From: Rhypophila decipiens | Taxonomy: Eukaryota; Ascomycota; Sordariomycetes; Sordariales; Naviculisporaceae | DNA: 64,000 nucleotides | Assembly (NCBI GenBank): GCA_033297075.1 | Contig: MU858070.1 | Span: forward strand, 1 to 64,000 | Reading direction: 5' to 3' | Shown here: in pieces, positions 43,501 through 57,258 of the stretch | Layout: every line of letters begins with the position of its first letter | Position numbering within the stretch: position 1 is the first letter of the stretch | Position numbers and translations under genes: made by a program | Notes under the pieces: generated by a model | What the model was told of the DNA's origin: nothing | Seen by the model: the letters and a program-made list of their open reading frames with translations, nothing else | Database searches by the model: none

Positions 43501-46472
43501 TGTTTTGCCTCATATTCGCTGGAAGACAGCGACATAACTTACTGCCTGATACAGATATCCGCTTCGGCCTTAACCAGAACTTGCAGTCGGTTCAGTGCAT
43601 ACAAGAGTATTGGACCCTTGTACTCTCGCAGTCACAAATGTCTCTGCTCATAATATTCCACAAAACGGACACGCGATCACTTTGCCGACTCTATAAGGTT
43701 GGTTCATCCATATCATGAAATCTGACTTATAACTCTTTTCCCAGTTGAAATGCTCCAGTTCGGCCATGATGAGCTCGGAAAGGCATTATGAAATGTACAA
43801 ACGCTTATCAGTGAGCTCAGGAGGAGACAAAGAGCAGAGAGGCGGGGGAGGGGCTATCTCTTGGCGGATAGAGCTCACCAAACCGCCCAGCCTGTGAGAG
43901 TTTGGCCAATAGCTTTCCTCACATCAAGACCAGAAACGCTTGCTGTGTAAGACTTAGGAGATCGAGGTGTGATTTTCACTGCAATGAGTTCATATAATCT
44001 GAAATATATGTATCAGATCGTCATTGGGTCTTCTCAAAATGTCGCATGCCTGTGAGGAGAAGGAAGATCTCCAAGACTTGCACTGAATGAATGCGGTACT
44101 AACAGCGGTGCCCACCCACCCGAAGAGCTAAACCAGGTCTCCCCACTGCCCCCCACTCCCGAGGTCGTCAGCTTGTCTCGACACCGGCTCATTCACACCA
44201 GACTGGCTGCCACATGTCTGTTTCGGTGACTTGTCACTCCCAAAGCCCAAAAAGTCGTGTGTGGCCATCTCTGAACCCTTGTTGCCCTTGCAGTTCTCCT
44301 AGCACCTAAAAAGCAAAGACCCCTGTACCCTGGTCCGACTAGCTTGACTAGGTCCCGTTTTCCTGCCCTGTCTTGCTCCGGCTACGGCACTGCGCCAATT
44401 GATGGAAAGAGGGTCCAGACGAAAATAAGGTGAGGACTGAGGAAGATTAACCCATTCTGTGCAAGACACCACAGAACACCACCACCAGAAGACCCGATTT
44501 TCCAACTCATCCAGGGTCCCTCCAAAGTGGTCACTGGTGCTCCTGGCTCGCTCCTCTTCTATTCATTCAATCCATCCAATCTGCTCAAGCAAATAACCCA
44601 CCTTCCTGCCCACCGAGCCAAGCCAGCGACAGCTGGTCCTCGACGCCGGATTCCGTCCGTTCTTCGGGTTGATCATAAAAGACTGGTCGCCACCCCTCTT
44701 TCTTGCTCTGTTTCCCTTTTTCTCTTCCTTCCACGAATTTTGAACTTCTTCCGTCAACCCAGCGATCTTCCTCCTTCGCACCCTCAAGGAAAACCATTCA
44801 ACCTCTAGGATACTCCTCGAGGTTTACAAACCTGACTGGTAAGTCTTGACGCATTCTCTCCTCCACGACATCTTTCCCACTTGTCGCCTCTTCCGTGACT
44901 GTGCACCTTCACTCGCCCAACTCGACCGACGAAATCGGCCTCAATCTTGCAGCCAGTCAGTCCTACCTGCGACAGGAAAATCACCATCCGGACGGCAGCA
45001 TACTCCAGGAGAGGCCCGGCAAAGCCTACTCGACCGATCGCTCTTGCCTCGCAGACGAAGCACGAGAAGCACATGTGCCTACCGTCGCAAATCCCCGGCC
45101 AACCACACAAACACGGACGATGAACATCATTCAAAGAGCTCACTGAGGGCTTCTTTTGTCAATCACAGTCCAGATTCAGCTTCTCCAAAGACACATTCTC
45201 TCGTCAACTGAAGATTGGCCTGAAGTTCACCTCCCTTCGCGCTGGCTCCTTGTACGGCAGGCACTGTGGATAGCGACGGGGCGACACTTAGGAGTTGCTC
45301 GGCTGGTGGGCCTTTCATTCACTTGCCCCGCGCTCTGTGGTGATGGTGGCATTGGGTCGCGGTCCAGACTCCTCAGTTGCATCGAGCTTCCACTCGTCCC
45401 CCATTCTCCCCCGCTTCCAACATCCCACCTTTTCGACCAGGCGTGTGGAGCATTCCTTTCAACTTTGGGTTGTGCCCGGCAGCTTGTGATGTACCGACCA
45501 AAAATCATTACATCGGACCGTTGCGGCTTCACTCTCGACATGCAACATCCTGGCTGCTTTATCCTATCAGACGATGGGAATATAGCCGCATGGGGGCCCG
45601 ATAAGGGATGCTGCAATTGGCCTGTCGTCATATCGCATCCCGCGTGGAGCTCATGGGGAGTGAGGGGGAGCTGTTAGCCCCAAATTGGCTGGATGCGACC
45701 ACATCGACTGCATCTCAAGCTTTCTGGGTGGAGACCGCAGTTTGTGCTATCACGAGCTATCAACGGAGCTGTGACACTGATGTGTTCCCTTTGGCTGCGG
45801 TGCATGGCTCTGCTGTTGCATTGCACTAGCAAATATACCCTCGAATTCGCATTGGTCACGCTCTCACTTGCACATCCCATGGACACACCCACCACCCACG
45901 CCGCCCACACAAACACAAGATGGCACTACGCTGGCGGAAGGCTAAACCTCCTCTCGGTTCATATGCGGTTATCATCGATAAACCTTCCTGGTCGGCAGTC
46001 ACGGCTCGCCTTACCCGATTGAACAGCCGTGGCCAGTAACGGTCGGGATTGCATGACGTCTACATTTCGCTCTCTCCCGTTGTTGGCCATGTTCTCCCGG
46101 GAAATGGGCTACAAACCTTGTGACGGAAACCTGGGATCTGGATGGGGTCTCCGAAAATCTTCCGGCCTGCACTTGCCTTGTTCTACCTGCACCGGGACCA
46201 GTCGACCTTCGGAAACAAATCAGCTCCATTCTGCCGCTTTCTGGAACATTCCCATACCATTTCACATTGCCTTGCACATCGTTTTACAGTGTTTTCCAAT
46301 TGTCGCTAACCACAATTCGCCTATTCTAGGACCAGATCACGGTTCTGTGGGACCCGCTGCCTGTGCATAACAATTCCACCTGTGCCAGACTCTGGGTGTC
46401 GTCGTCGCACCAAGCTCTGTCCCTGTCCCCGACGGTACCAGCCAGGCATTCGACAAGCAAGGCCTGCCTAGC
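43501..46472. other. Gene-poor stretch including the long leader of the glutamate synthase gene
   Basis: No supported coding gene. From about 44.5 kb the sequence is C/T-rich, as in a fungal promoter and 5' leader. A strong donor (GTAAGT, 44839) and a strong branch site plus acceptor (GCTAAC 46305-46310, CTATTCTAG ending 46329) suggest that a leader intron of up to 1.5 kb precedes the coding start at 46473. Confidence 0.45.
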
Positions 46473-49400
46473 ATGGGCTTTAACGAGGAATTCGACGATC
46501 GACAACTACAGCTTGACGCGGAATCTGAGCCATACCACCCATATGAATATCAAACGGAAAACAATGATTCTTGGGCTGGTGCTCTACCTGTGAAGCAGTA
46601 TGTGAAGTCTGTCTTGGCCGGGTTCGACGTCTCACTGACTCCATCGTTTGCAGGGGGTTGTACGACCCGTCACTCGAGAAAGATGCTTGCGGTGTAGGCT
46701 TCGCTTGGTAGGTTTTTTTCTCCACAACGTTGAGCGCACCGAGCCCAAGCTGACAGACAACAGCCACATCAAGGGCAAGCCGAGCCACAAGATTGTGAGC
46801 GATGCACGAAACCTCTTGTGCAACATGACCCATCGTGGTGCGGTGGGATCTGATGCACGAGATGGCGACGGAGCCGGTGTTATGACCTCGATTCCACACA
46901 AGTTCTTCATCAAGAACTTTGAGCGCGAGGTTGGAATCAAGCTCCCCCCTCTGGGCCAGTATGCTGTGGGAAATCTGTTTTTCAAGCCTGATCCGGAGAC
47001 GCTGCACGAGTCCAAGCGGCAATTGGAAGATATTGCTGAATCCTTGGGCCTGAGAATCCTGGGATGGCGAGAGCCTCCTGTGGACTCGACACTGTTGGGT
47101 CCTGCCGCTTCCTCTCGGGAGCCTACTATCCTTCAGCCTTTTGTTGTTTTGACGTCTGCCTACGGCTCTGGCAATGCTCCTGAATCGACAGATGCAGAAA
47201 AGTTCGACGACAGGCTCTTTGAGCGCCAGCTTTATGTCCTCCGCAAGCGTGCTACGCACACGGTGGGACTGCAGAACTGGTTCTACATCTGCTCCCTCTC
47301 GAACAAGAACATTGTTTACAAGGGTCAGCTGGCACCAGTTCAGGTCTACCAGTATTACCACGACCTGGTGAATGCTGACTATGAGGCTCATTTCGCATTG
47401 GTCCACTCCCGGTTCAGCACCAACACCTTCCCGTCTTGGGACCGTGCCCAGCCTCTCAGATGGGCTGCCCACAATGGTGAGTGATAGACCCTGGACGTAA
47501 ACAGCGTGGTGATTCCTTCAATGCTAACCGGTATCGTAGGTGAAATCAACACCCTCCGCGGTAACAAGAACTGGATGCGTGCTCGTGAAGGTGTGATGCA
47601 GTCCGACATCTTTGGCGACGAGCTTGAGCTGCTCTACCCAGTGGTCGAGGACGGCGGTTCCGACTCTGCCGCCTTTGATAACGTTCTGGAGCTTCTTACC
47701 ATCAATGGCGTGCTCTCGCTCCCTGAAGCTGTCATGCTCATGGTTCCCGAGGCCTGGCAAGGAAACTCGTCCATGGATCCCAAGAAGGCTGCATTCTACG
47801 AATGGGCTGCCTGCCAGATGGAGCCTTGGGATGGCCCTGCTCTTTTCACATTTGCCGACGGACGTTTCTGCGGTGCCAACCTGGACCGCAATGGTCTCAG
47901 ACCCTGCCGGTACTACGTTATGGACGATGACCGGATCATCTGCGCGTCAGAGGTCGGCACCATTGCCGTTGAGCCCGAGAAGGTCATTCAGAAGGGTCGT
48001 CTGCAGCCGGGACGTATGCTTCTCGTCGATACTCAGGCCGGCCGCATCATTGACGACAGCGAGCTGAAGGCTGCTGTTTCAAGCCGTTATGACTTCAGGG
48101 CGTGGCTCGACAGCGAGCTGATCTCGATGCCTCAGGTCTTGGAGACGCTTTCCGAGAACAAGACGGTGGATCTCGCAGCAAAGCCGGACGCTTCCAAGGT
48201 GCAGGATGACCCCATGTTGCACGCTTTCGGGTACACCTTTGAGCAAGTCAGCTTGTTGCTCGCCCCCATGGCTTCTGATGAGAAGGAAGCTCTTGGATCC
48301 ATGGGCAACGACGCTCCCTTGGCCTGTCTCTCCCCTGCGCCCAAGCTTGTCTATGAGTACTTCAGACAGCTCTTCGCCCAGGTCACAAACCCGCCCATCG
48401 ACCCCATTCGCGAGTCGATCGTCATGTCTCTCGAGTGTTATGTTGGTCCCCAGGGAAATCTGTTGGAGATGGATGCCTCGCAGTGCGGCCGTCTCCTTCT
48501 CCCGAGCCCGATCCTGTCGATTCCCGAGTTCAATGCTATCAAGAACATGGCGACGTTGCACCCCGAATGGACTGTCAAGACCATCGACCTCACGTTCCCC
48601 AAGTCTGAGGGCGTCGCTGGTTATATCAAGCACCTCGACTTCATATGCGCCGAGGCAACCGCTGCCATCGAGGCCCGTGACCGCATCATCGTCCTCTCCG
48701 ACAGGAACACGTCCAAAGACCGCGTCCCTGTTTCGACTCTGATCGCCGCTGGTATGGTTCACCACCATCTTGTCAGCAACAAGTGGCGTTCCATGGCGGC
48801 AATCATCGTAGAGACTGCCGAGGCTCGCGAAGTACACCACATGTGTGTTCTCCTCGGCTATGGTGTCGACGGCATCAACCCGTACCTCTCGATGGAGTGC
48901 ATCCTCAAGCTTAACAAGGAGAAGCTGATCAAGAAGAAGATGTCGGATGACGATCTTATTCGCAACTACAAGCACTCGTGCGACGGCGGCATTCTCAAGG
49001 TCATGAGCAAGATGGGTATCTCCACGCTCGCCAGTTACAAGGGTGCTCAGATCTTCGAGGCTTTGGGTGTCGATGACACGGTGGTTGAGCGCTGCTTCAA
49101 GGGTACCGCGTCTCGTATCAAGGGTGTTACCTTTGAGCTCATCGCCGAGGACGCTTTCCGCCTCCATGAGCGTGGCTTTCCGTCCCGCTACACTGTTGGT
49201 GTAACTGGACTGCCCGAGTCCGGCGAGTACCACTGGCGTGATGGCGGCGAGGCTCACATCAATGACCCTGTCTCTATTGCCAACATTCAGGACGCCGTCC
49301 GCACCAAGAACGACAAATCCTACGAGGCCTACTCCCGCTCCGAGTATGAGCAGATCAAGGCCTGCACCCTCCGCGGTATGCTCGACTTCAAGTTCGATGA

Positions 49401-52400
49401 CTGCGCTCCTATCCCCATTGACCAAGTCGAACCATGGACTGAGATCGTTCGCCGCTTCTGCACGGGAGCCATGTCATACGGTTCCATCTCCATGGAGTCT
49501 CACTCGACCCTGGCTGTGGCCATGAACAGGCTTGGTGGCAAGTCCAACACAGGTGAAGGTGGCGAGGACCCTGAGCGATCGCAAGTTATGGACAATGGCG
49601 ACACCATGCGCTCCGCCATCAAACAGGTCGCCTCAGGTCGCTTCGGTGTTACATCGGCTTACCTTGCCGACTCTGACGAGATCCAGATCAAGATGGCGCA
49701 GGGTGCCAAGCCCGGCGAGGGTGGTGAGCTTCCTGGCCACAAAGTGTCCAAGTCTATTGCGCGCACTCGTCACTCCACGCCTGGTGTGGGTCTCATCTCC
49801 CCCCCGCCTCATCACGACATCTACTCGATCGAGGATCTGAAGCAGCTCATTTACGATCTCAAGTGCTCCAGCCCTCGCTCGCGTGTCTCGGTCAAGTTGG
49901 TGTCTGAGACTGGTGTTGGTATCGTTGCCTCGGGTGTCGCCAAGGCCAAGGCCGACCACATTCTTATTTCTGGTCACGATGGTGGCACTGGTGCTTCTCG
50001 CTGGACGGGTATCAAGTATGCTGGTCTCCCTTGGGAGCTGGGTCTGGCCGAAACCCACCAAACCCTCGTCCTCAATGACCTTCGTGGACGTGTTGTTGTC
50101 CAAACCGACGGCCAGCTGCGCACTGGTCGTGATGTTGCCATCGCCTGCTTGCTCGGCGCCGAGGAATGGGGCTTTGCTACCACCCCTTTGATTGCCATGG
50201 GCTGCATCATGATGCGCAAGTGCCATCTTAATACTTGCCCTGTCGGCATTGCTACCCAGGATCCCGAGCTTCGCAAGAAGTTTACCGGTACCCCAGAGCA
50301 CGTTATCAACTTCTTTTACTATGTTGCTAACGAGCTCCGTGCCATCATGGCCAAGCTTGGATTCCGGACTGTCAACGAGATGATTGGTCATGTTGAAGTC
50401 CTCAAGGTCCGCGATGACCTCAGGACCAAGAAGACTGCCAACATTGATCTTTCCCTCATTCTCACGCCTGCCCACAAGCTCCGTCCTGGCGTCGCCACCT
50501 TCAACGTCCGCAAGCAGGATCACCGGCTCTATGTTCGCCTCGACAACAAGCTCATCTCCGAGGCCGAGTTGACTCTCGACAAGGGACTGCCCTCTCGCAT
50601 TGAGTGTGATATTGTCAACACTGATCGCGCAATGGGTACATCGCTGTCTTACCACATCTCCAAGCGCTATGGCGAGGCTGGTCTGCCAATGGATACGGTC
50701 CATGTCAACATCAAGGGCTCTGCTGGCCAGTCCTTTGGTGCTTTCCTCGCCCCTGGTGTTACCCTGGAGCTGGAGGGTGACGCCAACGACTATGTGGGCA
50801 AGGGTTTGTCTGGTGGTCGTCTGATCGTCTATCCTCCTCGCTCGGCAGTCTTCAAGGCCGAGGAGAACATCCTGATCGGAAACGTCTGCCTGTACGGTGC
50901 CACGGCCGGTACTTGCTTCTTCCGCGGTGTCGCTGCAGAGCGCTTCGCTGTCCGCAACTCGGGCGCAACTGCTGTTGTTGAGGGCGTTGGTGACCACGGC
51001 TGTGAGTACATGACCGGTGGTCGTGTGCTCATCCTTGGCAGCACTGGTCGCAACTTCGCGGCCGGTATGTCTGGTGGCATTGCCTATATTCTCGACATCC
51101 ACCAGGACTTCATGTCCAAGCTCAATCCCGAGATGGTCGAAGCTGGTCCGCTCGAGGATCCCGAGGAAATTGCCTTCGTCCGCGGCCTTGTCGAGGATCA
51201 TCACCATTACACTGGCTCCGAGCTTGCCGCTCGCATTCTCGTCGACTTCACCCGCGCCCTGCCCCGGTTTGTCAAGGTCTTGCCTGTTGACTACAAGCGT
51301 GTGCTGCAAGAAGAGGCTGCCAAAGCTGCCGCTGCTAAGCGTGCCGAGTACAACCTTCCTGTCATCGCTGGTGTTAACAAGGATGAGAAGAAGAAGTCGT
51401 CCTCCAAGCTGCTCGACATTGAGGAGAGTATCACCGACAATACCGCCGAGAAGAAGAAGGCCTTGGTCTTGGACAAGACCAAGGGTTTCATGAAGTACTC
51501 GAGGCGTTCCGAGAAGTACCGAAATGCCAAGACCAGGACCAAGGACTGGGCCGAGTTGTCGGAGCGTCTGGACAACGATTCCCTCAAGTATCAGGCCGCT
51601 CGTTGCATGGACTGCGGTGTTCCATTCTGCCAATCCGACACTGGCTGCCCCATCTCGAATATCATTCCTAAATGGAACGAGTTAGGTATGCGAATAAATC
51701 CCTTTAACGACTCACTTATCTCGATGTTTGCTAACCGAATGATTAGTCTTTGCTGGGCAATGGCGCGATGCTCTCAACCGCCTCTTGATGACCAACAATT
51801 TCCCCGAGTTCACCGGTCGTGTCTGCCCGGCCCCTTGCGAAGGTGCCTGCGTTCTCGGGATTAATGAAGACCCGGTCGGCATCAAGTCCATTGAGTGCGC
51901 AATCATCGACCGAGGCTTCGAGATGGGATGGATGGTTCCCGAGCCACCCAAGGTCCGCACTGGGAAGACAGTCGCCGTCATCGGATCCGGTCCCGCTGGT
52001 CTTGCCGCCGCTGACCAGCTGAACAAGGCTGGACACCTGGTCACTGTCTATGAGCGAGCGGACCGCCTTGGTGGTCTCCTCATGTACGGAATTCCCAACA
52101 TGAAGCTGGATAAGCGCATTGTGGAGAGACGGACCAACTTCATGGCTGATGAGGGCGTCGTCTTCAAGACTGGTGTCGCGATCGGCGAAGATATCAAGCT
52201 CGCCGATCTCAAGGCCCAGAATGATGCGGTTATCATTGCCACGGGTGCTACCGTTGCTCGTGACCTGCCAATCCCCAACCGCAACCTCGAGGGTATCCAC
52301 TTCGCCATGGAGTTCCTGCACAAGAACACCAAGTCTCTCCTCGACTCTGAGCTTGCAGATGGTGCCTACATCTCCGCCAAGGATAAGCACGTGGTTGTCA

Positions 52401-53129
52401 TTGGCGGTGGTGACACTGGTAATGACTGCATTGGCACCTCTCTCCGTCATGGTGCCAAGTCAATCGTCAACTTTGAGCTCCTTCCTCAGCCGCCTCCGGA
52501 GCGTGCTCGTGACAACCCGTGGCCCCAGTGGCCCCGCATCTACCGTGTGGACTATGGTCACACCGAGGTGCGCCAGCACATGGGCAAGGATCCTCGTGAA
52601 TTCTGCATCATGTCCGAGGAATTCGTTGACGATGGCAGCGGAAAGGTCAAGGGCATCAACACGGTGCGCGTTGAGTGGACCAAGTCTGCCACTGGTGGCT
52701 GGGATATGAAGAAGGTCGAGGGTTCCCAGCAGTTCTTCCCCGCTGATCTTGTTCTGCTCTCCATGGGTTTCTTGGGACCCGAGGCTCGCGTCCTCGGCGA
52801 CGACATCGAGAAGGATCCCCGCAAGAACGTCAAGACTGCGCCTGGCTCGTATGCCACCAATGTGGAGGGCATCTTCGCTGCAGGTGATTGCCGCAGAGGC
52901 CAGTCTCTTATTGTCTGGTAAGTTTTATTTCGTCGCCCGTGACCATGTCGAAACATGTTGCTAATCAATGAATCTTAACAGGGGCATCAACGAGGGTCGC
53001 CAAGCTGCTCGCGAAGTCGACTTGTACCTTGAGAAGAACACCGCCTTGCCCGTCACTGGTGGTATCGTCAAGGCCACCGCGGAGGAAGTATTTAATGCCG
53101 TTTCTGCCACGACCACCGTTGCCGCTTAA
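46473..53129 (+). CDS. glt1: Glutamate synthase, NADH-type fused alpha-beta enzyme
   Basis: Six exons (46473-46597, 46654-46707, 46764-47476, 47540-51685, 51747-52917, 52982-53129) give about 2118 residues, the usual length for fungal GLT1. It makes two glutamates from glutamine and 2-oxoglutarate. The class II amidotransferase starts at Cys54 (KDACGVGF) after a propeptide. The FMN-binding synthase barrel holds [12 protein letters not shown] and [12 protein letters not shown]; the 3Fe-4S cluster ligands lie in CHLNTCPVG. The GXGXG domain follows ([12 protein letters not shown]). The beta part carries [10 protein letters not shown] and CPAPCEGAC for 4Fe-4S clusters and two nucleotide-binding motifs (VIGSGPAG and [10 protein letters not shown]) for FAD and NADH. 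The start ATG is the first in frame; the frame is open upstream to a TAA at about 46368 without another ATG. All introns are 50-65 bases. Confidence 0.97.
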
Positions 53130-55634
53130 GGCGAGACACACGATACCACATACTTAACATCACACATGACTGAATGGACGGAGTTGCCATGGGATGAACG
53201 GTTTATGATCACGGATCGATATCCTCTGTATTTTCTGCGTCATTTGGTCGTCGTGCATGGTTTCATTTTCTTTTGGCGGCACCATTTTTGCTGTTTTGCC
53301 TTCGGGTTTGTTGTTTTTCATTGCGATACCATCGGTGCAATTTGTTTTAGTTCTAGAAAAAGGTCAAATAAATGCGTTATTTTATCAGCGAGATGCCTCT
53401 GCTTTGCGTTCTGGTCGCTGTTGGCGTGGTCTACGGTGTTTGGCACATTGATGATGAGAATGATTGCGTCTGCTTTGGAGCGTCCATTATCTTTCTTTTC
53501 TTGGGAGCTGCCGGCGTGTTCTGATGCTTGCAGACGGATGACTAGGTTGGAAAATGGTATGAACTTTAACAAAACGGTCTGGTCAAATACAATGTAGGGC
53601 TCATTGAAATTATCCGTATGTCTTTTGGTCCTTGGATGCCTATGTATATCTTTGGATTCTGACACCCTCATTACACCTACGCCCCTTTTCCATGACCATG
53701 AGTGTTGTTGAGTGAGTACTGTATCTTGATGTTTGTTTTCCTGTTTTAGACCGTAATTCGAGAACATGATCGTCTGATGAATCGTCACCCGGGCAATTCA
53801 TTCGGTCAAGCCGTATACGTGTACAAGCTGGCTAGTCAGTGGCACATTTGAGCAATGAATTTGGGCGATCACTCGACTCTTCAACCAGGGGCTCACACGG
53901 GCTGATGGGCAGGCGAAGTTCACCTGGACAACAGCTGCTGTGGAGGGTTTGCTCCTAGGTAAAGCAATCTGGCAATCTGGCATGGTCGTAGAAAATGAAT
54001 GCTACAACAAAAAATCATCCACAACGATGCCCTGAAGGCGAAAGAATGCAATATATCTCGGCTACTGACGGGTGCGGTCAGCGGCATGTAAATGTCATCA
54101 TCACATATCCTGTGGCGCCAGGGGCGCGTATTTTACGTACCACCGTACGGGATACCGGTAGTGATGTGCAATTTAAAACACATGCTTGCTTCCGTACGTG
54201 CCGAATCCCGAGACATGTCAAGTCAAGCCTCTTTCCCGTTCCCGTAGCTTTTCCTCCGGCACGTGCCGCTCAGTGTGGTTGTGGCGTCATAGGCATCAGG
54301 GCCAACCAAGACTTCACCCCGGACACTCAGGATCGATCATGAATCATCACTCAAGGCCGAATTCGGAAGGAATATATCGTGATTCACATATTACACCGGT
54401 GAAGATGGAATGCCATGCTCCTTGAGTCCTGTCTTCCGCAATTGTTCTGATGCAACCATTTCGAGGGAGCGAGCGGCTGATCCTCGATCGGTGCGGTCCT
54501 CGCTTCCTCGCGAGTGCCGGAGCTGCATTAGCTGCTGTCAGTTGGAGATGCATTGCAAACTAAACGGGATTTGCATTAGTAAAAACTAACTTGAGGCTCC
54601 AAAAAAGGAAATGTGGAATGGTGTTGTGACCTTTCAAATATTTTCATGTTATCAATATTTTCTCATACACTAGATATCAAGGGTGTGGTTTTGTCAGCAG
54701 TCATGTTGGCCGGCCCTCCTCGATCTTCGTGTTTGTTCTTTCAACCACAGCCAAGCTTCCTGGGCGTCTCTCGATGGACCAATTCCGAAGATACCGGGTG
54801 GGCCATGGATGGGCAAATCAGTGATGGACGACCGAATGCGGTCTCATCGAGTTCATCTACAGCTTCGCCGGTCTTCCAATCAGATTACTCCTGCTTGCGG
54901 TCGAGACCATCGTCATGACCACTTCCCCCTCATCAAGCTGCAGAGCGATGAGCGAGCATAGAGAATTCCAGAAGACTCCTCGTCGGAGCTCTGCCCTTTG
55001 CAGTTACAGCACAGCCGCCTGACTGCCGAAAGCTTTTTTCTTTGATGCTGGCAAGAGTTGATGAGACAAGGAGCAGGTTCTCCTATTGGGCAACCATGTT
55101 ATGGCAACCAGTGTAAGTGGGCTGATCGACTTCAAGGCCAAAATGACATGGTCTCGGCCGGTGGGTCCCCCGCCGCGCTTTGCTTTCTTTCTCTTGACGT
55201 AGGGAAAGAAGCGAGGCTGGTTGGCTGGTTCGCCTTCGTCTCTTGGTATGCCGTCTGCAGCAGTTGCCCTCCATCATGAAGTTACCGTGGTTACTCATCC
55301 GTTCCAGATTGCTCGGAATCTTTGACAGCGGCATGCGGTAACGGTTGATGGACCAACTTCGATGCTGTCATCGACCTTGTTTCTCTGAACTGGCACGCCT
55401 TCGAAATTATGGGGAAAGCTGAACTCATAAGGCTATAAGAGCCTCCTCTCGTGCTGTCCTCTTCTGGCCACTCCCGTTTTCTTGACATCACTACCTACCA
55501 TCCATACCATCCATACCATCCATACCATCCATCCCAGACAGGACTCGACTGGCACAAGACAAAGCGGCCACCGTTTCAACTTTCTTGAATTATACCATCA
55601 TCATCATCAAATCTTGGTGAGCACGGCAGACAAG
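53130..55634. other. Intergenic; glt1 3' flank and opsin-gene promoter
   Basis: About 2.5 kb without a supported gene. The right end is C/T- and CCAT-rich and includes a 9-base tandem repeat just upstream of the opsin-related gene. Confidence 0.5.
55498..55534 (+). repeat. 9-base tandem repeat (CCATCCATA)n in the opsin-gene leader
   Basis: About four units of CCATCCATA in a row, ending 100 bases before the ATG, probably within the promoter or 5' untranslated region. Confidence 0.9.
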
Positions 55635-56617
55635 ATGTCTATCCTTCACGTCCGCAACGACGCCCTCGACACCAACCCGCCAGCGGGTGACCAATACCTG
55701 TCTACCAATGGCTCCAACTGGCTCTACGCCGTCACTGCCATCTATGGCTTCACTCTCGTAAGTGATGTTACTACTTCCTCGAACCGATGTCGAAAGCATT
55801 GGCCTGACACAAACCTCCCATGCAGCTCGCCCTCTTCGCCATGACCTTCAAGGCCCGCGCAGGAGAGCGCTTCTTCCACTATGTCTTCATCATCGCCAGC
55901 TTCGCAGGCCTAATCTCATACTACGCCATGGCGTCCGACCTCGCGTGGTCCCTCATCTCGCAAGCCAATAACGTCTCGATCATGGGTGCCACCCGCCAGA
56001 TCTTCTTCGCCAAGTACATCAACTGGGTCGTCACCTTCCCAGCAATCATCCTCGCCCTCGGCGTCCTCTCGGGCATCTCGTGGACCACCATCCTCTACAA
56101 CATCTGCCTCAGCTGGGTCTGGATCATCGGCTACCTCGTCGCCGCCTACACCCGCACAAACTACAAATGGGGCTTCTTCGCCTTCGGCCAGCTGGCACAC
56201 ATCCTCCTCCTGGTCGTTACCCTCTCCCACTCCCGCCATGTCGCCAACCGCGTAGGCATTTCCCGCGACTACACCATGCTCGCCGGCTACGTCAACTTCA
56301 TTTGGCTCATGTACCCCATCGCATGGGGTCTCAGTGACGGCGGCAACCGCATCGGAGTGACACCCAGCTTCATCTTCTTCGGCATTCTCGATCTTTTGCT
56401 CGTGCCTGTCCTGGCTTTCGCCTTTGTCTTCTTGGCCCGCAAGTGGGATTACAACAGACTTAACATTGCCTTCACCCAGTACGGCCGTGTCCCCCACTCC
56501 CACGGGACCTTCCCCGAGAAGGATACCAACCGTGCTGGTGTCGTCGGCCACGGTACTGGCAACGGTGCTGGCGCCCCGGCTACCGGTGCAGGCGTCGTTG
56601 GCCACAATGCCGTGTAA
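55635..56617 (+). CDS. orp-1: Opsin-related protein (ORP-1/HSP30/YRO2 class), no retinal lysine
   Basis: Two exons (55635-55757 and 55826-56617) give 304 residues; the 68-base intron has GTAAGT and CATGCAG ends. Seven hydrophobic helices fill residues 30-255. In the third helix the bacteriorhodopsin motif RYADWLFTTP appears here as KYINWVVTFP, so the proton-acceptor Asp is Asn, and the donor Asp position is not acidic. In the seventh helix the retinal-binding Lys is missing (ILDLLLVPVLAF in place of LDVSAK). It therefore cannot form a retinal Schiff base and belongs with the opsin-related/HSP30/Mrh1 membrane proteins, which in yeast and Neurospora respond to stress. The C-terminal 50 residues are Gly/Ala-rich with two VVGH motifs. 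Confidence 0.92.
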
Positions 56618-57258
56618 ACTCATTTCAAGGATGACAGACTCGGCAGCTCATTGGGTGCGTCTACCTGCCCCTTTGTGCTGCAAAAACAAGAAGTCGAATC
56701 GAACCGACAAGACACAATAAACGAAAACAAGAGGATCGAATTGCGTTGGTGTTATCTGTCAAGGACAATAGGGTTGGTTGAGATACTGTACTGCAATGCG
56801 TATACCCTCGCTGCTTGATTTGTCTCTTTCTCTCTTTCTCTCTGTTTCTGTTTTCCTTTGACCTCTCAATGATAGCGCACACACTCCTTTTGGGTATGGA
56901 TTATGTATCATGATGATTTGGATGGATACCCTCCCCGGGGGGTTTTGATAATGTGTAATGGCAGGTGGTTAGATGGACGTCAAGTGCCACCTGGGTTAGT
57001 TAATCTTGGACAATTACAATATAAACAAACAAATATGTTCACTTTCGTTGCTACCTACGTATATTGCTTGGTGAATAATTTCATGCTCTCCAATCTGTCT
57101 CTGTCTGAGCGGTCCTCCGACGACTGTATAAGCAAGTTAATAGGAATCGATTCGCTTAAACTGAACAAGACGAACAACACTGTAAAAACCCCAAAAATAA
57201 AACCCCAAAAATAACAGCAAATGGTTTAAAACAACCTAAAAAGAATAAGGAATCCCAA
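56618..57258. other. Intergenic; opsin-gene 3' flank and downstream region of the tRNA pair
   Basis: No supported gene. A CT-dinucleotide-rich tract lies near 56825-56850. Close to 57239 a run of five T on the minus strand can end transcription of the tRNA at 57259-57389. Confidence 0.5.

Noticed and set aside
46480..47472. 330-codon open frame antisense to the first glutamate synthase exons
   Set aside because: It crosses real introns of the plus-strand gene and shows no domain.
48079..49425. 448-codon open frame antisense to glutamate synthase
   Set aside because: Same explanation: a shadow frame of a highly biased exon.
49633..51633. 666-codon open frame antisense to glutamate synthase
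   Set aside because: It mirrors the biased third positions of the coding strand, is Leu/Val/Gly-rich without a domain, and ignores the well-supported exon on the other strand.
55916..56623. 235-codon open frame antisense to the opsin-related gene
   Set aside because: Composition is the complement of membrane-helix codons; no independent support.
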